64,000 bases of DNA from Sympetrum striolatum (lineage: Eukaryota > Arthropoda > Insecta > Odonata > Libellulidae): assembly GCA_947579665.1 (NCBI GenBank), contig OX388351.1, positions 2,170,001 through 2,234,000 on the forward strand, written 5' to 3'. Shown here one piece after another: positions 1-10,966 of the stretch. The notes beneath the pieces are model-generated. The model did not search any database and was not told the origin of the DNA. It saw only the letters and a list, made by a program, of their open reading frames with translations. The translations under genes and the position numbers were made by a program. The first letter of the stretch is position 1. Each line of letters begins with the position of its first letter.

Positions 1-3000
1 GGACGATGCAAAGATCTGCCCTTTAAAATACATGGGAGCCGTTTTTCATTATTTTTTTAGATGCACTTATCGAAATGATAGGATGTTCATGCTTGGCTAG
101 AAGATGTATGGTACGAATAAGTTTTAGAAAAAAATTTTCATAAGACCGTACTGTTCCTGGGTTCGAAGCTAGAGCACAATAACGTTTCTCTCATAAGGAA
201 TATAAAGGAAAAGTAGGACGTCATTTGAGGCAGTTGTAACCAATATTTCTGCTTGAATTTGCATACGCGGTTAGAGATGGTGTTTTTCTGTTGTGCTGCA
301 TAGAAAGAATTGCCTGAAAGACCCGGGTTCGATGCCGGGCGGTAAAAATATCCCCCATATATAATACTATGGGGTATCTTTTCATAATTTTTTTATGCAT
401 TTATCGATATGTAAGGGAGCTCTTGCTTAGATGGAAGATGTATATTAACACTTTGTTTAAGAAAAAAAATAGATAAGACCATGCTGTTCCTGGGTTCGAT
501 GCCAGAGCACATTATAATTTCTCAAAAAAGGAGTGTATGTGAATAGTAGGACGTCGTTTGAGGTAGTTGCACCTAATAGTTTTGATTGAATTTTCACACA
601 TAGTTTGATATGGAAATCTTCTATTTTGCTGCATAGTAAGTACACCAGGAAGACCGGGGTTCGCTGCCAGGCGATTAAATTGCAGCGAATTCTACGAATA
701 TTTTGAATTTTTTTTTCTTTTGATGTCCGTCCCGATATGATGCCGATATGAAATTAGTGTTGTCGATCTGCTTGCAGTATGCAAGCTACATTTTACTCGT
801 ATCATATATATATATATATATATAGAGAGGATACAAAGTCACAGGCTAAACCACTAGCGTCAATGGCTTGAAATTTTTACGACATATTGGCCATAACGTA
901 TAACCTCCAGAAAAATTGCGATTTTGAACCTCAGTGTCATAGGTTCGATTCCAGAGGGCCCCAAAGTCCCGATTTTTCCCGTTTGAATGCATTGCTTTGA
1001 TTTTCGGGAATTAAAAAAAAATACTTTCCGGACAGGTAGAGAATTAAAACTCAAGGAGCCTATATATATGAACATGATCTATCGAAAACATAAATGAAAT
1101 TTACGAAAATTATCCTGGGTTCGATGCTAGGTCGGGGCGAAAATCGGCCGTTTAAAACGCCTTGTGGAGATTTTTAAGATTTTTTTTGGACCCTTTTCCG
1201 AATTCATGGAAACTTGAAATTTGGCATGGGGTTAGAAATCATAAATATATTTCATAATCGAATTTTACTTATTCGCTGATGGTCCTTGGTTCGATCCCAG
1301 AGGGCCATTTGTACTCCACAATGCATTTCTTACGGAGAAAACGGACACAAATTTTAGGTACTTCCCGGCATGCTATCGACTTCAAACTTTGCATGATAGA
1401 GGGGCAAGACTTAACAAATCAAACTATGCATTCACAGCTATCAATGTGTCCTGGGTTCGACACCAGGTGTCTCTGCAATCAGAAGTTGATCCGATTTTTA
1501 GGAATTATTTTGAAACCTTTCCCAATAATATAGAAACTTGAAATTTGACATATAGATTGAGATGATTATTACCTTTCAGAAACATATTTTTTATTTCCAA
1601 GATCGTCCTTGGTTCGAGTCCCGAGAGCCATTTACATTCGTGAACATTAGAGCGTCTTTTGAGGCAGTTGTAGCCAATATTTCTGCTTGAATTTTCACAC
1701 ATAGTTAGAGATGGTGATCTTTTATTGTTTTTCATTGTAGTTTTACCAGTAAGACCCAGGTTCGATGCCAGACGATGAAATTTCAGCAAATTTAAGAAAA
1801 AATTAAATCCTTTTTTTTTTCTTATGAGGACCGTCCCGATGTGATGCCGATATAAAATTAGTATTGCCGATCTGCTTGCAGTATGCAAGCAACATTTTAC
1901 TCGTATATATGAATGAATCCGGAGAAGCATCTATATATAATAGATATAGAGAGGATACAAAGTCACAGGCTAAACCACTAGCGTCAATGGCTTGAAATTT
2001 TTACGACATATTCGCTATAACGTATAACCTCCAGAAAAATTGCGATTTTGAACCTCAGTGTCATGGGTTCGATTCCAGAGGGCCCCAAAGTCGCAATTTT
2101 CCCCATAAGATTACATGGCGGGGATTTTTGAAAATTTTTTTGAGGCACTTCCCGGAAAAGCAGAGAGTTGAAACTCGAGGGACCGCTAAATGCCGTGCAT
2201 AGCCAACGAAAATCGGAAAGACATCTTCGAATATTGTCCTTGGTTCGATGCTAGGCCGGGGCAAAAATCGGCCGTTTAAAATGCATTGCGGCGATTTTTA
2301 AGATTTTTTTTGGATCCTTTCCCGATAACATGGATTATTGAAACTCGGCACGTCGATAGATATCATGAATTTATTTCATAATCGAATTTTACATATTAGC
2401 TTATGGTCCTTGGTTCGATCCCAGAGGACCATTTGCACTTCCCAATGCTTTTCTTACGGAGATAACGGAAACAAATTTTAGGTACTTCCCGGCACGATAT
2501 CAACTTCAAACTTTGCATGTACAAAGATCAAGTCCATACAAATCAAACAGTGCATTCACAGCTATCAAAGAGTCCTGGGTTCGACACCAGGTGTCTCTGC
2601 AATCAGAAGTTAATCCGATTTTTAGGAATTATTTTGAAACCTTTGCCAATAATATAGAAACTTCAAATTCGGCATATAGATAGAGATCATAAATAACTTT
2701 CAGAAACATTTTTTAGATTTCCAAGATCATCCTTGGTTCGAATCCAGAGAGCCATTTAAATTCGTAAAAATTAGAACGTCTTTTGAGGCAGTTGTAGCCC
2801 ATATTTCTGCTTGAATTTTCACACATCGTTAGAGATGGTGATGTTCTATTGTGCTGCATAGTAAGTTCACAGTAAAGACCCGGGTTCGATGCCGGACGAT
2901 GGAATTTAGGCAAATTTTAAGAAAAATTTCAATCTTTTTTTTTCTTTTGATGGCCGTCCGGATATGATGCCGACATGAAAATAGTGTTGTCGATCTGCTT

Positions 3001-3040
3001 GCAGTATGCAAGCTACATTTTACTCGTATATATATATATA
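1..3040. repeat. Satellite-like higher-order repeat with tRNA T-arm/B-box-like subunits
   Basis: The block is built of subunits mostly 148-176 bp long. Each contains a hairpin resembling a tRNA T-arm and Pol III B box (core GGTTCGA, then a C-rich arm), near 159, 325, 492, 656, 942, 1117, 1287, 1453, 1611, 1759, 2065, 2241, 2411, 2577, 2733 and 2882. From 830 to 3040 the pattern repeats with a period of about 1123 bp: 942/2065, 1117/2241, 1287/2411, 1453/2577, 1611/2733 and 1759/2882. From 1 to about 680 a shorter period of about 332 bp (two subunits) is seen. Each large unit ends in a TA-rich run (about 806, 1900 and 3030). I see no A box or acceptor stem, so these are not tRNA genes. The apparent ORFs here are short and unconvincing. 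No family is recognised. Confidence 0.8.
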
Positions 3041-3793
3041 TATTAATAATTATCTTTTACGTCACAAACATTAAAGATAATGTTTTTCGGGACATGATCG
3101 ATGAAAAACGATGAAATTGGCCTTTCGCCCACAGAGCCCAGAGCGCCCACAAAGTACATAATTAGCAACTTCCGGTTTATCAGTATTTCATGAATAACTC
3201 CTAAACAATCAGTGATACAAAAATATGTTTCAACCAAAAGTTATAGTAAAAAACATTTTCTAAAACTTTAATAAAAAATAGTATATACCTAAATATCATA
3301 TTAATGGAGATATTTTTAAAACCGGAAATGAGCTTTGAAGAATGAAACTCGACTTTTGGTTAACTGATTTACTCCAAAAACTAATCAACTCTAATTGCAT
3401 AAAGTTAAGTACTACATATGAAATTTGGTGTTGATACAACTAATATTTTTTATGTTAGAGCGCCCACAAAGTACATAATCATCTTCTTCCGGTTTATCAG
3501 TGTTTCACGAATAACTACTAATCAACCGGTGATAGAAAAATATTTTAAATACAAAAGTTATAGTAAATTATATTATCTAAAACTTTTATAAGTAATACAA
3601 TTTACGTATACATCATATTTATGGAGATATTTTGAAAACCGGAAATGAGCTTCATTGAATAAAGCTCGACTTCCGGTTGACCGATTTATTCCAAAATCTA
3701 ATCAACTCTGACAGCATACACCACAGTACTATATATGAAGTTTGGCATTGATATGACTAATAGTTTTCACGTTAGAGCGCCCAGTATCACACA

Positions 3794-3836
<43 letters not shown>

Positions 3837-3970
3837 ACAGACATCATTCCGAAAATGGTCAAAACGTGTTCTAGGGACCCCAAAACATGTATTTCCGTTG
3901 AAATCTCGAAGTCGAATTTTTTCATGAAAACAATACTTTCTCTATACTTCGTATATGGAGAAAGTAAAAA
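3041..3970 (+). repeat. ~1 kb interspersed repeat, copy A (5'-truncated)
   Basis: This is one of nine copies of a repeat family in the window. Full copies begin AAAAATCTGATGTGGCC and end GGAGAAAGTAAAAA. Copy A lacks the first ~100 bp and starts where the satellite ends. Inside are two tandem monomers of about 315 bp (starting near 3144 and 3459, marked by GCGCCCACAAAGTACATAAT). Then come a (CA)n tract (about 3788-3838) and a conserved ~130 bp tail with a terminal hairpin. Each monomer holds an internal inverted repeat, ACCGGAA..GAGCTT..AAGCTC..TTCCGGT. No transposase is encoded. Confidence 0.9.
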
Positions 3971-4833
3971 ATCTGATGTGGCCAGCACATGACTTTCTCC
4001 ATATATATGATGTAAATATTTATTTACGACAGTAATTTCGAACTCTATATTCCATCTAAACTTTGAAGATGAGTGATTAATTTATATATTATTACCTTTT
4101 ACGTCACAAACATTATAAATAATGTTTTTCGGGACATGTACGATGAAAAAAGATGAAGTGGCCTTTCGCCCCAGCGCCCAGAGCGCCCACAACGTACATA
4201 ATCAGCAACTTCCGGTTTATCAGTATTTCACAAATAACTCCTACACAATCAGTGATACTAAAATATGTTTCATACAAAAGTCATAGTAAATTACATTTTC
4301 TAAAACTTTTATAAAAAATAGTATATACCTAAATATCATATTTATGGAGATATTGTGAAAACCGGAAATGAGCTTTGAAGAATGATGCTCGACTTCCGGT
4401 AAACCGATTTACCCTAAAATCTAATCAACTTTAACGACACAACTTAAAATACTATATATAAAATTTGGTGTTGATCCGACAAACCGTTTTCATGTTAGAG
4501 CGCCCACAAAGTACATAATCAGCTACTTCCGGTTGATCAGTATTTCACGAATAACTCCTAATCAACTGGTGATACAAAAATATTTTAAATACAAAAGTTA
4601 TAGTAAAACACATTATCTAAAACTTTTATAGGGTATACAATATACATATATATCATATTTATGGAGATATTTTGAAAACCGGAAATGAGCTTTGATGAAT
4701 GAAGCTCGACTTCCGGTTTACCGATTTACTTGAAAAACTAATCAACTCTGACAGCACACACCACAGTACTATATATGAATTTTGGTATTGATACAACTAA
4801 TAGTTTTCACGTTAGAGCGCCCACTGTCACACA

Positions 4834-4913
<80 letters not shown>
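3971..4913 (+). repeat. ~1 kb interspersed repeat, copy B, left part (split by insertion)
   Basis: Copy B starts directly at the end of copy A, in the same direction. It has the full 5' end, including the short hairpin ATGTG-GCCAG-CACAT followed by ACTTTCTCCATATA, and two tandem monomers. It runs into its (CA)n tract, where it is interrupted at 4913. The missing tail, from (CA)n to AGTAAAAA, reappears at 11832-11991, so 6.9 kb of DNA has been inserted into this copy. Confidence 0.9.
4828..4913. repeat. (CA)n microsatellite, left side of R1-clade insertion
   Basis: This is a nearly pure CA run of about 86 bp belonging to repeat copy B. It ends exactly where non-repeat, GC-richer sequence (TTGGACTCCG) starts. 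It is the target tract of the non-LTR element. Confidence 0.95.
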
Positions 4914-4914
<1 letters not shown>

Positions 4915-5173
4915 TGGACTCCGTAGCGTTCGGACGTGTTTCGGCTTCGCTCCTGGTCTCTTACTTTGTGTGCGCTTTCTTTCATCGTTGTCATCGTTTC
5001 ATCTCATCGTTCTGTGTTTGTTCGCTTCGTTTGTGCTTCGTCTTCATCCAGTGATCGTCGGTGAGTGTCCAATTTGTTGATTTGTCTGGTTTTTCGTCTC
5101 GTGTTGTTCGCATACGCTCGCCATCAGCGTGAGTCTCACACGTTCGTCATCTGCCGCCTCGGTGGCGGCAGAA

Positions 5174-7009
5174 ATGGACGTGGCTTCACCTACAGTGTCG
5201 CCTTCATCCTCAGAGATGGATTTATCTGGAAGTAGTCAGTGTAATTCGCAGAAATTGACCTATAAATCAATTCTATCTACGCCCGCTTCTCAATTGTCTG
5301 GTGACTCATCGCCATGTGCTCCCAAAAGCTCGTCCTCCCATACCTCGAGGCCTACCTCCCCCGTCCCTCGACCTGCCTCCCCTACTTCTAGGCCAGTATC
5401 CCCTACCTCCACGCCAGCTCCCCCTCCCATACGCAGACCTGTTCAGCTACCACCCCTACGTAGCGACGCAGGAGACACGGCGCACGTCTCCTCTCCTCCC
5501 TCTACCTCAGAGCTGATCGCCCCCCCTACCGCCCCTCCATCCACCCCGGGGCACTCTCTTGTCGTTTCCCCTTCCACTTTGGCTTCGTCAACATACATTT
5601 CAGATTCTACTACGTTACCGTCCATTCCTTCCCCGCCAGCGCCTACAGCCCCTCCTCTCGGCACATACGCGCAGCGGGTTCGAGGGGAATCTCTTGGAAA
5701 TTACGCACGCACACCTACACACGAGAGTCCCAACGGGACTTTTTCTTTCACGCGTCGAAGGGTAACGCCGGTGCTGACCGGTCCTAACCGAAAAAGGGGT
5801 ATTATAATGCAAGGTTTGCCGGACACCCCAGTTCACCAATATGTCTTCGCGGTTGCTAGTAAAATAGGGGGCGGGAGTAAAATCACGCATGCCACGCGGC
5901 TCTCCCAGAATAGAATTTGTATCTACCTCGCGAGCGAGGCACTGGTCGACACATTTATCTCCGACTTCGGCGGTGTCGAGATAAACAACACATGGGTCGC
6001 GGCACGCCGCATGGTGACCGCGGCTAAAAAAGTTTTTCTGAGCAACATCCCGCCCGAGGTCTCTAACAAAGACTTACTCGAGATACTAAGCGAGGCCGGA
6101 AGAATAGTGTCGCCGATTTATCCCCTGACATCCGGCATTAGAGTCGATGACTTTACTCACGTCTCCTCATGGAGGAGGATGGTACATATGGTCATCAGGG
6201 AAGGGATCAGGATGCCCGACTCCTTCGTCGTCGACGTTGGGGACACCCCTTACCGGGTATTCTTAAGAGTTGACGACGGTAGGTGTTTCCAGTGCGGGGA
6301 GGACGGCCACGCAGCCAACACATGCCCAAAATCAAACGCCACCTCGAAACAAATACCAAAAACCGTACCGTCAACGGATGGCGTCCCGCTAGCCACCACC
6401 AATGCTCCCTCTACCTCTGATGATCTGAGTTCCTCCACGAGTACCTCTGTCCCCGTTGTTTCCGCGACCACTCAGTCCGGTGCACTATCATCAGAGGAGG
6501 GCAAAACTCCTCCCGAGACAGATATTACTCCTGAGGAAATCAATCTGGTCGACTCGCAAACGGCTAAACTCCTTGCCCCTCTTGCCATGGATTCGCCACC
6601 ATCAGTCGCGATTGAGAGCCTCGAGCTCTCGGCCTCTCAAAAGAGGAAAACACACACGGGAACCCCAGAAGATAACCTCCTCGGTCAAGTGCAAAGGAAA
6701 GAAAAGAATCCGAAAATAACCAAAGAAATGCGCCCGGATGACGAGGGGCTTAAACAAATAGCGGATTATTACACAAAAAATCCCGGGTTCACAAACATAT
6801 CTTTTTTATCCCTAAGTAAATTCTTGCGAGACGTAAAGGGGAGGACGGACAGGATCGCCGCCTTAAAAGAAAATTTCAGTGAACCCATCGAAGCATTTAA
6901 AGTCCTGGCCACCCTCGACAAGCAGAAAGTCGTAAAACAGGGGGCAATGAAGATGAGGATCAAGAGGTTGGTCCAGCACGCCCTACAGGACGACATCTTC
7001 AATGCATAA
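5174..7009 (+). CDS. ORF1 (gag-like, CCHC zinc knuckle) of R1-clade element
   Basis: This is the nucleic-acid-binding ORF1 protein of the retrotransposon, expected to coat its RNA. I chose the ATG at 5174 (611 residues); the frame stays open a little upstream but only with a GTG. Residues ~1-170 are Ser/Pro/Thr-rich and low in complexity. Residues ~200-365 look like two RRM-like folds (for example KKVFLSNIPPEVSNKDLLE). A single CCHC knuckle, CFQCGEDGHAANTC, sits at residues 371-384. A charged region follows. The C-terminus (about 520-611) is predicted helical and Lys-rich. R1-type ORF1 proteins usually have up to three knuckles, so one is few. ORF1 and ORF2 are in the same frame but separated by about 510 bp. 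Confidence 0.88.
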   Translation: MDVASPTVSPSSSEMDLSGSSQCNSQKLTYKSILSTPASQLSGDSSPCAPKSSSSHTSRPTSPVPRPASPTSRPVSPTSTPAPPPIRRPVQLPPLRSDAGDTAHVSSPPSTSELIAPPTAPPSTPGHSLVVSPSTLASSTYISDSTTLPSIPSPPAPTAPPLGTYAQRVRGESLGNYARTPTHESPNGTFSFTRRRVTPVLTGPNRKRGIIMQGLPDTPVHQYVFAVASKIGGGSKITHATRLSQNRICIYLASEALVDTFISDFGGVEINNTWVAARRMVTAAKKVFLSNIPPEVSNKDLLEILSEAGRIVSPIYPLTSGIRVDDFTHVSSWRRMVHMVIREGIRMPDSFVVDVGDTPYRVFLRVDDGRCFQCGEDGHAANTCPKSNATSKQIPKTVPSTDGVPLATTNAPSTSDDLSSSTSTSVPVVSATTQSGALSSEEGKTPPETDITPEEINLVDSQTAKLLAPLAMDSPPSVAIESLELSASQKRKTHTGTPEDNLLGQVQRKEKNPKITKEMRPDDEGLKQIADYYTKNPGFTNISFLSLSKFLRDVKGRTDRIAALKENFSEPIEAFKVLATLDKQKVVKQGAMKMRIKRLVQHALQDDIFNA

Positions 7010-7523
7010 TTTTGTCATATTTATAACCATCATTATTTATTTACATATTTTGAAAATATCTATTGCCCTTATCAATATTTTTGCCCATTACACGCATCTA
7101 CTTCGTCGGTGTCGGTCGGTCGGTCGGTGTCGTGTATATATTTTTATTTATATTTATTTATTAATATTTATTTATTGTCCTTGTTTTAAATGCATCCATT
7201 CCTCGGATGTTTTAATCGTGTGTGTCCGATTTGTGCCCTTGGTTATCCTTAAGATGAAACGAGCAATTTTAAATAGGGATTTTATTGCGCCGCCTTCGGC
7301 CAGTGTGTGTCTGTCTATTTATTTATTTATTATTCGTGTTCGTCCGTGCTTTTATAAATTTATAAATTTATTTATTTATTTATTTATTTATTCGCGCATC
7401 ATAGTGCGTGGTTTAAAGCACGTCTGTTTTTATCATATGTACGACGCTCCAGCTTTTTATGATCCTTTTATAGTTTGCTCGTCGTTTCTTGATTGGATTG
7501 TCCTTGCTCGAGGACGGATATGA
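7002..7523 (+). CDS. Possible bridging ORF between ORF1 and ORF2 (173 codons)
   Basis: An open frame fills the whole ORF1-ORF2 gap. Its ATG (7002) overlaps the end of ORF1 in the string ATGCATAA. Its TGA (7521-7523) overlaps the first ATG of ORF2 in ATGA. The predicted product is hydrophobic (Ile/Leu/Tyr/Phe-rich) and partly reflects TTTA repeats (about 7140-7175 and 7365-7392), so the peptide itself may be meaningless. An open frame this long in AT-rich DNA is unexpected, and both overlaps would suit stop-start reinitiation. Overlapping stop-start coupling of ORF1 and ORF2 is established for the R1-clade element SART1. A role here is inference. Confidence 0.35.
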   Translation: MHNFVIFITIIIYLHILKISIALINIFAHYTHLLRRCRSVGRCRVYIFIYIYLLIFIYCPCFKCIHSSDVLIVCVRFVPLVILKMKRAILNRDFIAPPSASVCLSIYLFIIRVRPCFYKFINLFIYLFIYSRIIVRGLKHVCFYHMYDAPAFYDPFIVCSSFLDWIVLARGRI

Positions 7524-10500
7524 CAGATTTGAGAATAATCTCGCTAAACGTTCGCTCCGTGAGGGGAACTCTAAAGTGGGCACACCTGACGGCCTTCTTG
7601 GAGGCCCATCGGCCGGAAGTGGTGCTGCTGCAGGAGACCAACACCGTCGCGCCTGCGATGGACTCCCTGCCGCAGTACGAGTTTTTCTTCTCTCCCCTCT
7701 CCACGCCTCACACAGGAACGGCGGTCGCGGTGCACAGATCCGTGTGCGGCGGTGCGCGCCCGCCCGTCGTGATTAGCGACGGGCACGCCGTGGGTGTGAC
7801 CGTCGGCCTGGGGGGTGTGACGCTCGACTTCGTGTCATTTTACGGACCGCACGAGCAGCATGAGGCGCTGACTGTCATCGATCGGCTGAGAGAACACCTA
7901 GAAGCGACGAGGCAGCAGCGCAGAGGACCGAGAGTGACTATATTAGGGGGAGATTTTAACGTCACTTTGGACCCCGGGAGGGACAGATCCTCCGGGAGGG
8001 AGAGACATCCCCGGGTCGCCAACGCGCTCCGGAGTTTGGTGGAGGACATGGAGCTGGTGGACCCGTGGGTGGAGACGAGGAGGGGAGAGGAGGGTTTCAC
8101 CTTTCACGGAGCGGAGGGTGGAAACGTGCGCTCGAGGCTGGACCGCTTATACGTGTCCGGCGGGAGCCTCTCAGCCGTAAATAATATGAGGACGGTGCCG
8201 TCGTTTACCGACCATAGAGGGGTGGCAGCCACTCTTTCGTTGCCAAGAGTTATCCCTCGACCTCCGTACTGGAGGTTCGACAATGGGTTGCTGCGCAACG
8301 AGGAGTACGTTCAAAACATAAAGACGCTCATCGCGGCGATCAACGATCTACGTTGTTTGGGAGACCCGGTATCGAAGTGGGAGACCCTAAAGTTTGAAGT
8401 GAAGGAGAGAACGGTCGACTACGTGAGGAGACTCAGACGGCAGCAGAGGGAAGCCATAGAGGAAGGAATTCAACTACAGCGGGCTAAGGCTATCGTGGCG
8501 AGGATGGGGTGGGAGAATATAATCGTCAACGACGACCCGCTGGCTCCTCACGTAGCGAAGTGGTACACGCGCGTCGTTCCGAGACCGCTGGAGGGCCTGG
8601 AGATCGACGGTCGATGGGAGGAGGACCTTGCGGCGATAAGAATGCACGTTTCCGCCTATTTTGGCGAAATTTTCGACCCAAAAGACGCGGAGCCTCTAAC
8701 AAGTGAAGAGGACGAAGCCCTCCTCTTCGAAGCCCTCGACAGCGTCTGCGAGGACGAAAGGGCCTTGCTGAACGTGGAGGTTTCGGAGGACGAGATGCTG
8801 GAGGCACTTAAGAAGCTTAATAGAAACAAGACCCCGGGGTCAGACGGACTGACCCCGGAATTCTACATCGCCTTCTGGGACGTCCTCGAGGGCCTGTTCG
8901 GGGACATGGTGCGGGAGAGCTTTCGGAGGGGAAGCCTCCCCAGAACCAGCAGGTCGTCCGTCATCGCCCTCGTCCCGAAGAGCGGGGGGGGCAGAACGAT
9001 CGATGGTTGGAGGCCCGTGTCGATCACCAACACGGATTACAAAATAATGGCAAAATTATTATCGATGAGGGTCAGCAGAGTAATAGCATCTGTCATATCC
9101 GTCGAGCAGTCGTACTGCGTTCCGGGGAGAAGCATTTTTGACGCCATCTCCACTGTGCGGGACATGGTGAGATCGGCGAACGCCGAGGATACGCCTCTGG
9201 CGGTGCTCTCCTTGGACCAGTCGAAAGCCTTCGATCGAGTCGGCCACGCTTATTTGATCAAGATTTTAGAAAGAATGGGTTTCGGGGACCGACTGATCGG
9301 CATGCTGCGGACGCTGTACCGGGACGCCGTATGCATGGTCCGAGTCGGGTCCTCTCTTACGCCCCCTATCCCTTTCCGAAGGGGAATAAGGCAGGGATGT
9401 CCACTTTCCGGACAACTGTACACCCTCGCCTTCGAGCCCCTCGTTCGGGCCCTCAAAGCGAGGCTCACCGGTGCCTCTATCCCCCGCCACCCGGAGACGC
9501 GGATAGCCGTCAGCGTCTATGCGGACGACGTGACGGTGTTCGCATCGGAGGAGGAGGATTTAAGGCGGGTTTTTCCGGCGTACGACCTCTACGCTCGGTC
9601 TTCGGGGGCCAAGATAAACGCAGAGAAGACGGTGGGGCTGTGGGTCGGCAGGTGGAGAGGCAGGCAGGACTCTCCCCTCGAAATAAGATGGAATTCGGAA
9701 CACGGCAAATACCTAGGCCGAAAGATCTTCAACGACGAAGATCCGGAAAGGGAGGTTCTTGAGAAAGAGATGGTCGAAACGATCGAGACGGCCCTCAGGA
9801 GTTGGAAGCCAAGAATGAGCCCGATGTCGTTGAGGGGGAGGGTGTGCGTGGCGAATCAGTTCGTCGCGCCCAAGATATGGCACACCCTCCAGACCTTTCA
9901 GCCTTCACCCTCATTTTCTTCAAGGATCCAGAGGCTGCTGGTGGATGCCATTTGGTTGGGTAGAAAGCACTGGGTGAAGAAGAAGGTGGCGACGGCGCCG
10001 GTTCGAGAGGGAGGACTCGGGCTCGTCGACGTTGGGGTTAAGATCCTCGGATTTCGATTCAACGCCGCACAGAGGCTCCTCCTTTCAGAGGAGGCAGCAG
10101 CGGAGCCGTGGAGGCTGCTCGCGGCCGCGGGCTTCGGGCGCGCGACGGGGGGGCGTCCGTGGAGGGACGCTTTCGATCGTGGCACGGGGTCGCGCCGGCT
10201 CTCCGGCTTTCGCCGCTCGCTAGTCAGGGCGTGGCGGTCGATGGGGCCGGAGAGAGAGGGCGCGGGAGTTTATGTCTTCTCCAGCGCGAGGCTCGGGAGG
10301 AGGATGGATCTTCCGATCCCCAAAAGGGCCGTATACAAAGAAGTTCTGTACAGAAGAAACAACGAGATCTGGCCACTCTCGGGTCGTGAGCCGAGGGAGG
10401 AGATCAGGTGGAGATCCCTCCGATCGCACCCCACCCTGGGGCATGATGGGGACGCGGCATGGCGCCTGGCTCATGGCGCGTGGGCGGACTGCCCCTTTCT

Positions 10501-10966
10501 CAGGAAGACCGGGATAAGAGAAAAAGACGACTGCCCTTGGTGCCCGGGAGTCGTCGGCACGGCCTGGCACCTGGCATACGTCTGTCCGAAGACGAGGCCG
10601 CTGTGGAGCTCGGTCGTTGGGGCCACAAAGAACCTGACGGGGAAAAGGGAGGTCCTCGTGAAGGAAATATATGGGGGAATCCTGGAGAGAGGGTCCCCAG
10701 GTACCAGGCTCGCCAACTTTCTCCTTTCGTTGGCGAAGGGAGAAATTAGGAGACAGCTAGACGCCTTTTTCCGGGGGCGGACGAGAGACGTCGCCTACGC
10801 GGAGGCGTTTTCGAGGGCCCTCCGGAAAAGGTTGAAATTAGAAAGAGACCACGCCGAGGCATGCTGCAGCGGGGAGATGCTCGGCGTGTGGACCCAAAAA
10901 AATTTCCTGATCGATTCCCAAACGGGAGAGCTGAAGGAGGATTGTCCACTCCTTCACTTAAACTGA
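7520..10966 (+). CDS. ORF2 polyprotein: APE endonuclease, reverse transcriptase, C-terminal CCHC
   Basis: This enzyme nicks target DNA and primes reverse transcription from it. I chose the ATG at 7520 (1148 residues), giving MTDLRIISLNVRSVRG at the start of the endonuclease; the nine codons before it have only a TTG start. APE-type motifs are SLNVRS, LLQETNT, LGGDFNV, RLDRLYVS and TDHRG (near residues 7, 40, 145, 200 and 230). RT motifs are TPGSDGLTPEFY, GWRPVSI, SLDQSKAFDRV, GIRQGCPLSGQLY and VYADDVTVF (catalytic YADD). The C-terminus has a C-x2-C-x8-H-x4-C finger, CPWCPGVVGTAWHLAYVC, of the kind found in R1 proteins. No stop or frameshift is present, so the copy looks recently active. Confidence 0.93.
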   Translation: MTDLRIISLNVRSVRGTLKWAHLTAFLEAHRPEVVLLQETNTVAPAMDSLPQYEFFFSPLSTPHTGTAVAVHRSVCGGARPPVVISDGHAVGVTVGLGGVTLDFVSFYGPHEQHEALTVIDRLREHLEATRQQRRGPRVTILGGDFNVTLDPGRDRSSGRERHPRVANALRSLVEDMELVDPWVETRRGEEGFTFHGAEGGNVRSRLDRLYVSGGSLSAVNNMRTVPSFTDHRGVAATLSLPRVIPRPPYWRFDNGLLRNEEYVQNIKTLIAAINDLRCLGDPVSKWETLKFEVKERTVDYVRRLRRQQREAIEEGIQLQRAKAIVARMGWENIIVNDDPLAPHVAKWYTRVVPRPLEGLEIDGRWEEDLAAIRMHVSAYFGEIFDPKDAEPLTSEEDEALLFEALDSVCEDERALLNVEVSEDEMLEALKKLNRNKTPGSDGLTPEFYIAFWDVLEGLFGDMVRESFRRGSLPRTSRSSVIALVPKSGGGRTIDGWRPVSITNTDYKIMAKLLSMRVSRVIASVISVEQSYCVPGRSIFDAISTVRDMVRSANAEDTPLAVLSLDQSKAFDRVGHAYLIKILERMGFGDRLIGMLRTLYRDAVCMVRVGSSLTPPIPFRRGIRQGCPLSGQLYTLAFEPLVRALKARLTGASIPRHPETRIAVSVYADDVTVFASEEEDLRRVFPAYDLYARSSGAKINAEKTVGLWVGRWRGRQDSPLEIRWNSEHGKYLGRKIFNDEDPEREVLEKEMVETIETALRSWKPRMSPMSLRGRVCVANQFVAPKIWHTLQTFQPSPSFSSRIQRLLVDAIWLGRKHWVKKKVATAPVREGGLGLVDVGVKILGFRFNAAQRLLLSEEAAAEPWRLLAAAGFGRATGGRPWRDAFDRGTGSRRLSGFRRSLVRAWRSMGPEREGAGVYVFSSARLGRRMDLPIPKRAVYKEVLYRRNNEIWPLSGREPREEIRWRSLRSHPTLGHDGDAAWRLAHGAWADCPFLRKTGIREKDDCPWCPGVVGTAWHLAYVCPKTRPLWSSVVGATKNLTGKREVLVKEIYGGILERGSPGTRLANFLLSLAKGEIRRQLDAFFRGRTRDVAYAEAFSRALRKRLKLERDHAEACCSGEMLGVWTQKNFLIDSQTGELKEDCPLLHLN

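Noticed and set aside
155..2890. tRNA genes at the GGTTCGA hairpins
   Set aside because: No A box, anticodon arm or acceptor stem accompanies any of them; only the T-arm-like part is present.
3735..5080. ORFs with long Thr-His or Cys-Val repeats (also near 11150-11630, 19032, 23721, 58412 and 62382)
   Set aside because: They are translations of (CA)n/(GT)n tracts and of the conserved repeat tail; the same strings recur in each copy of the repeat.
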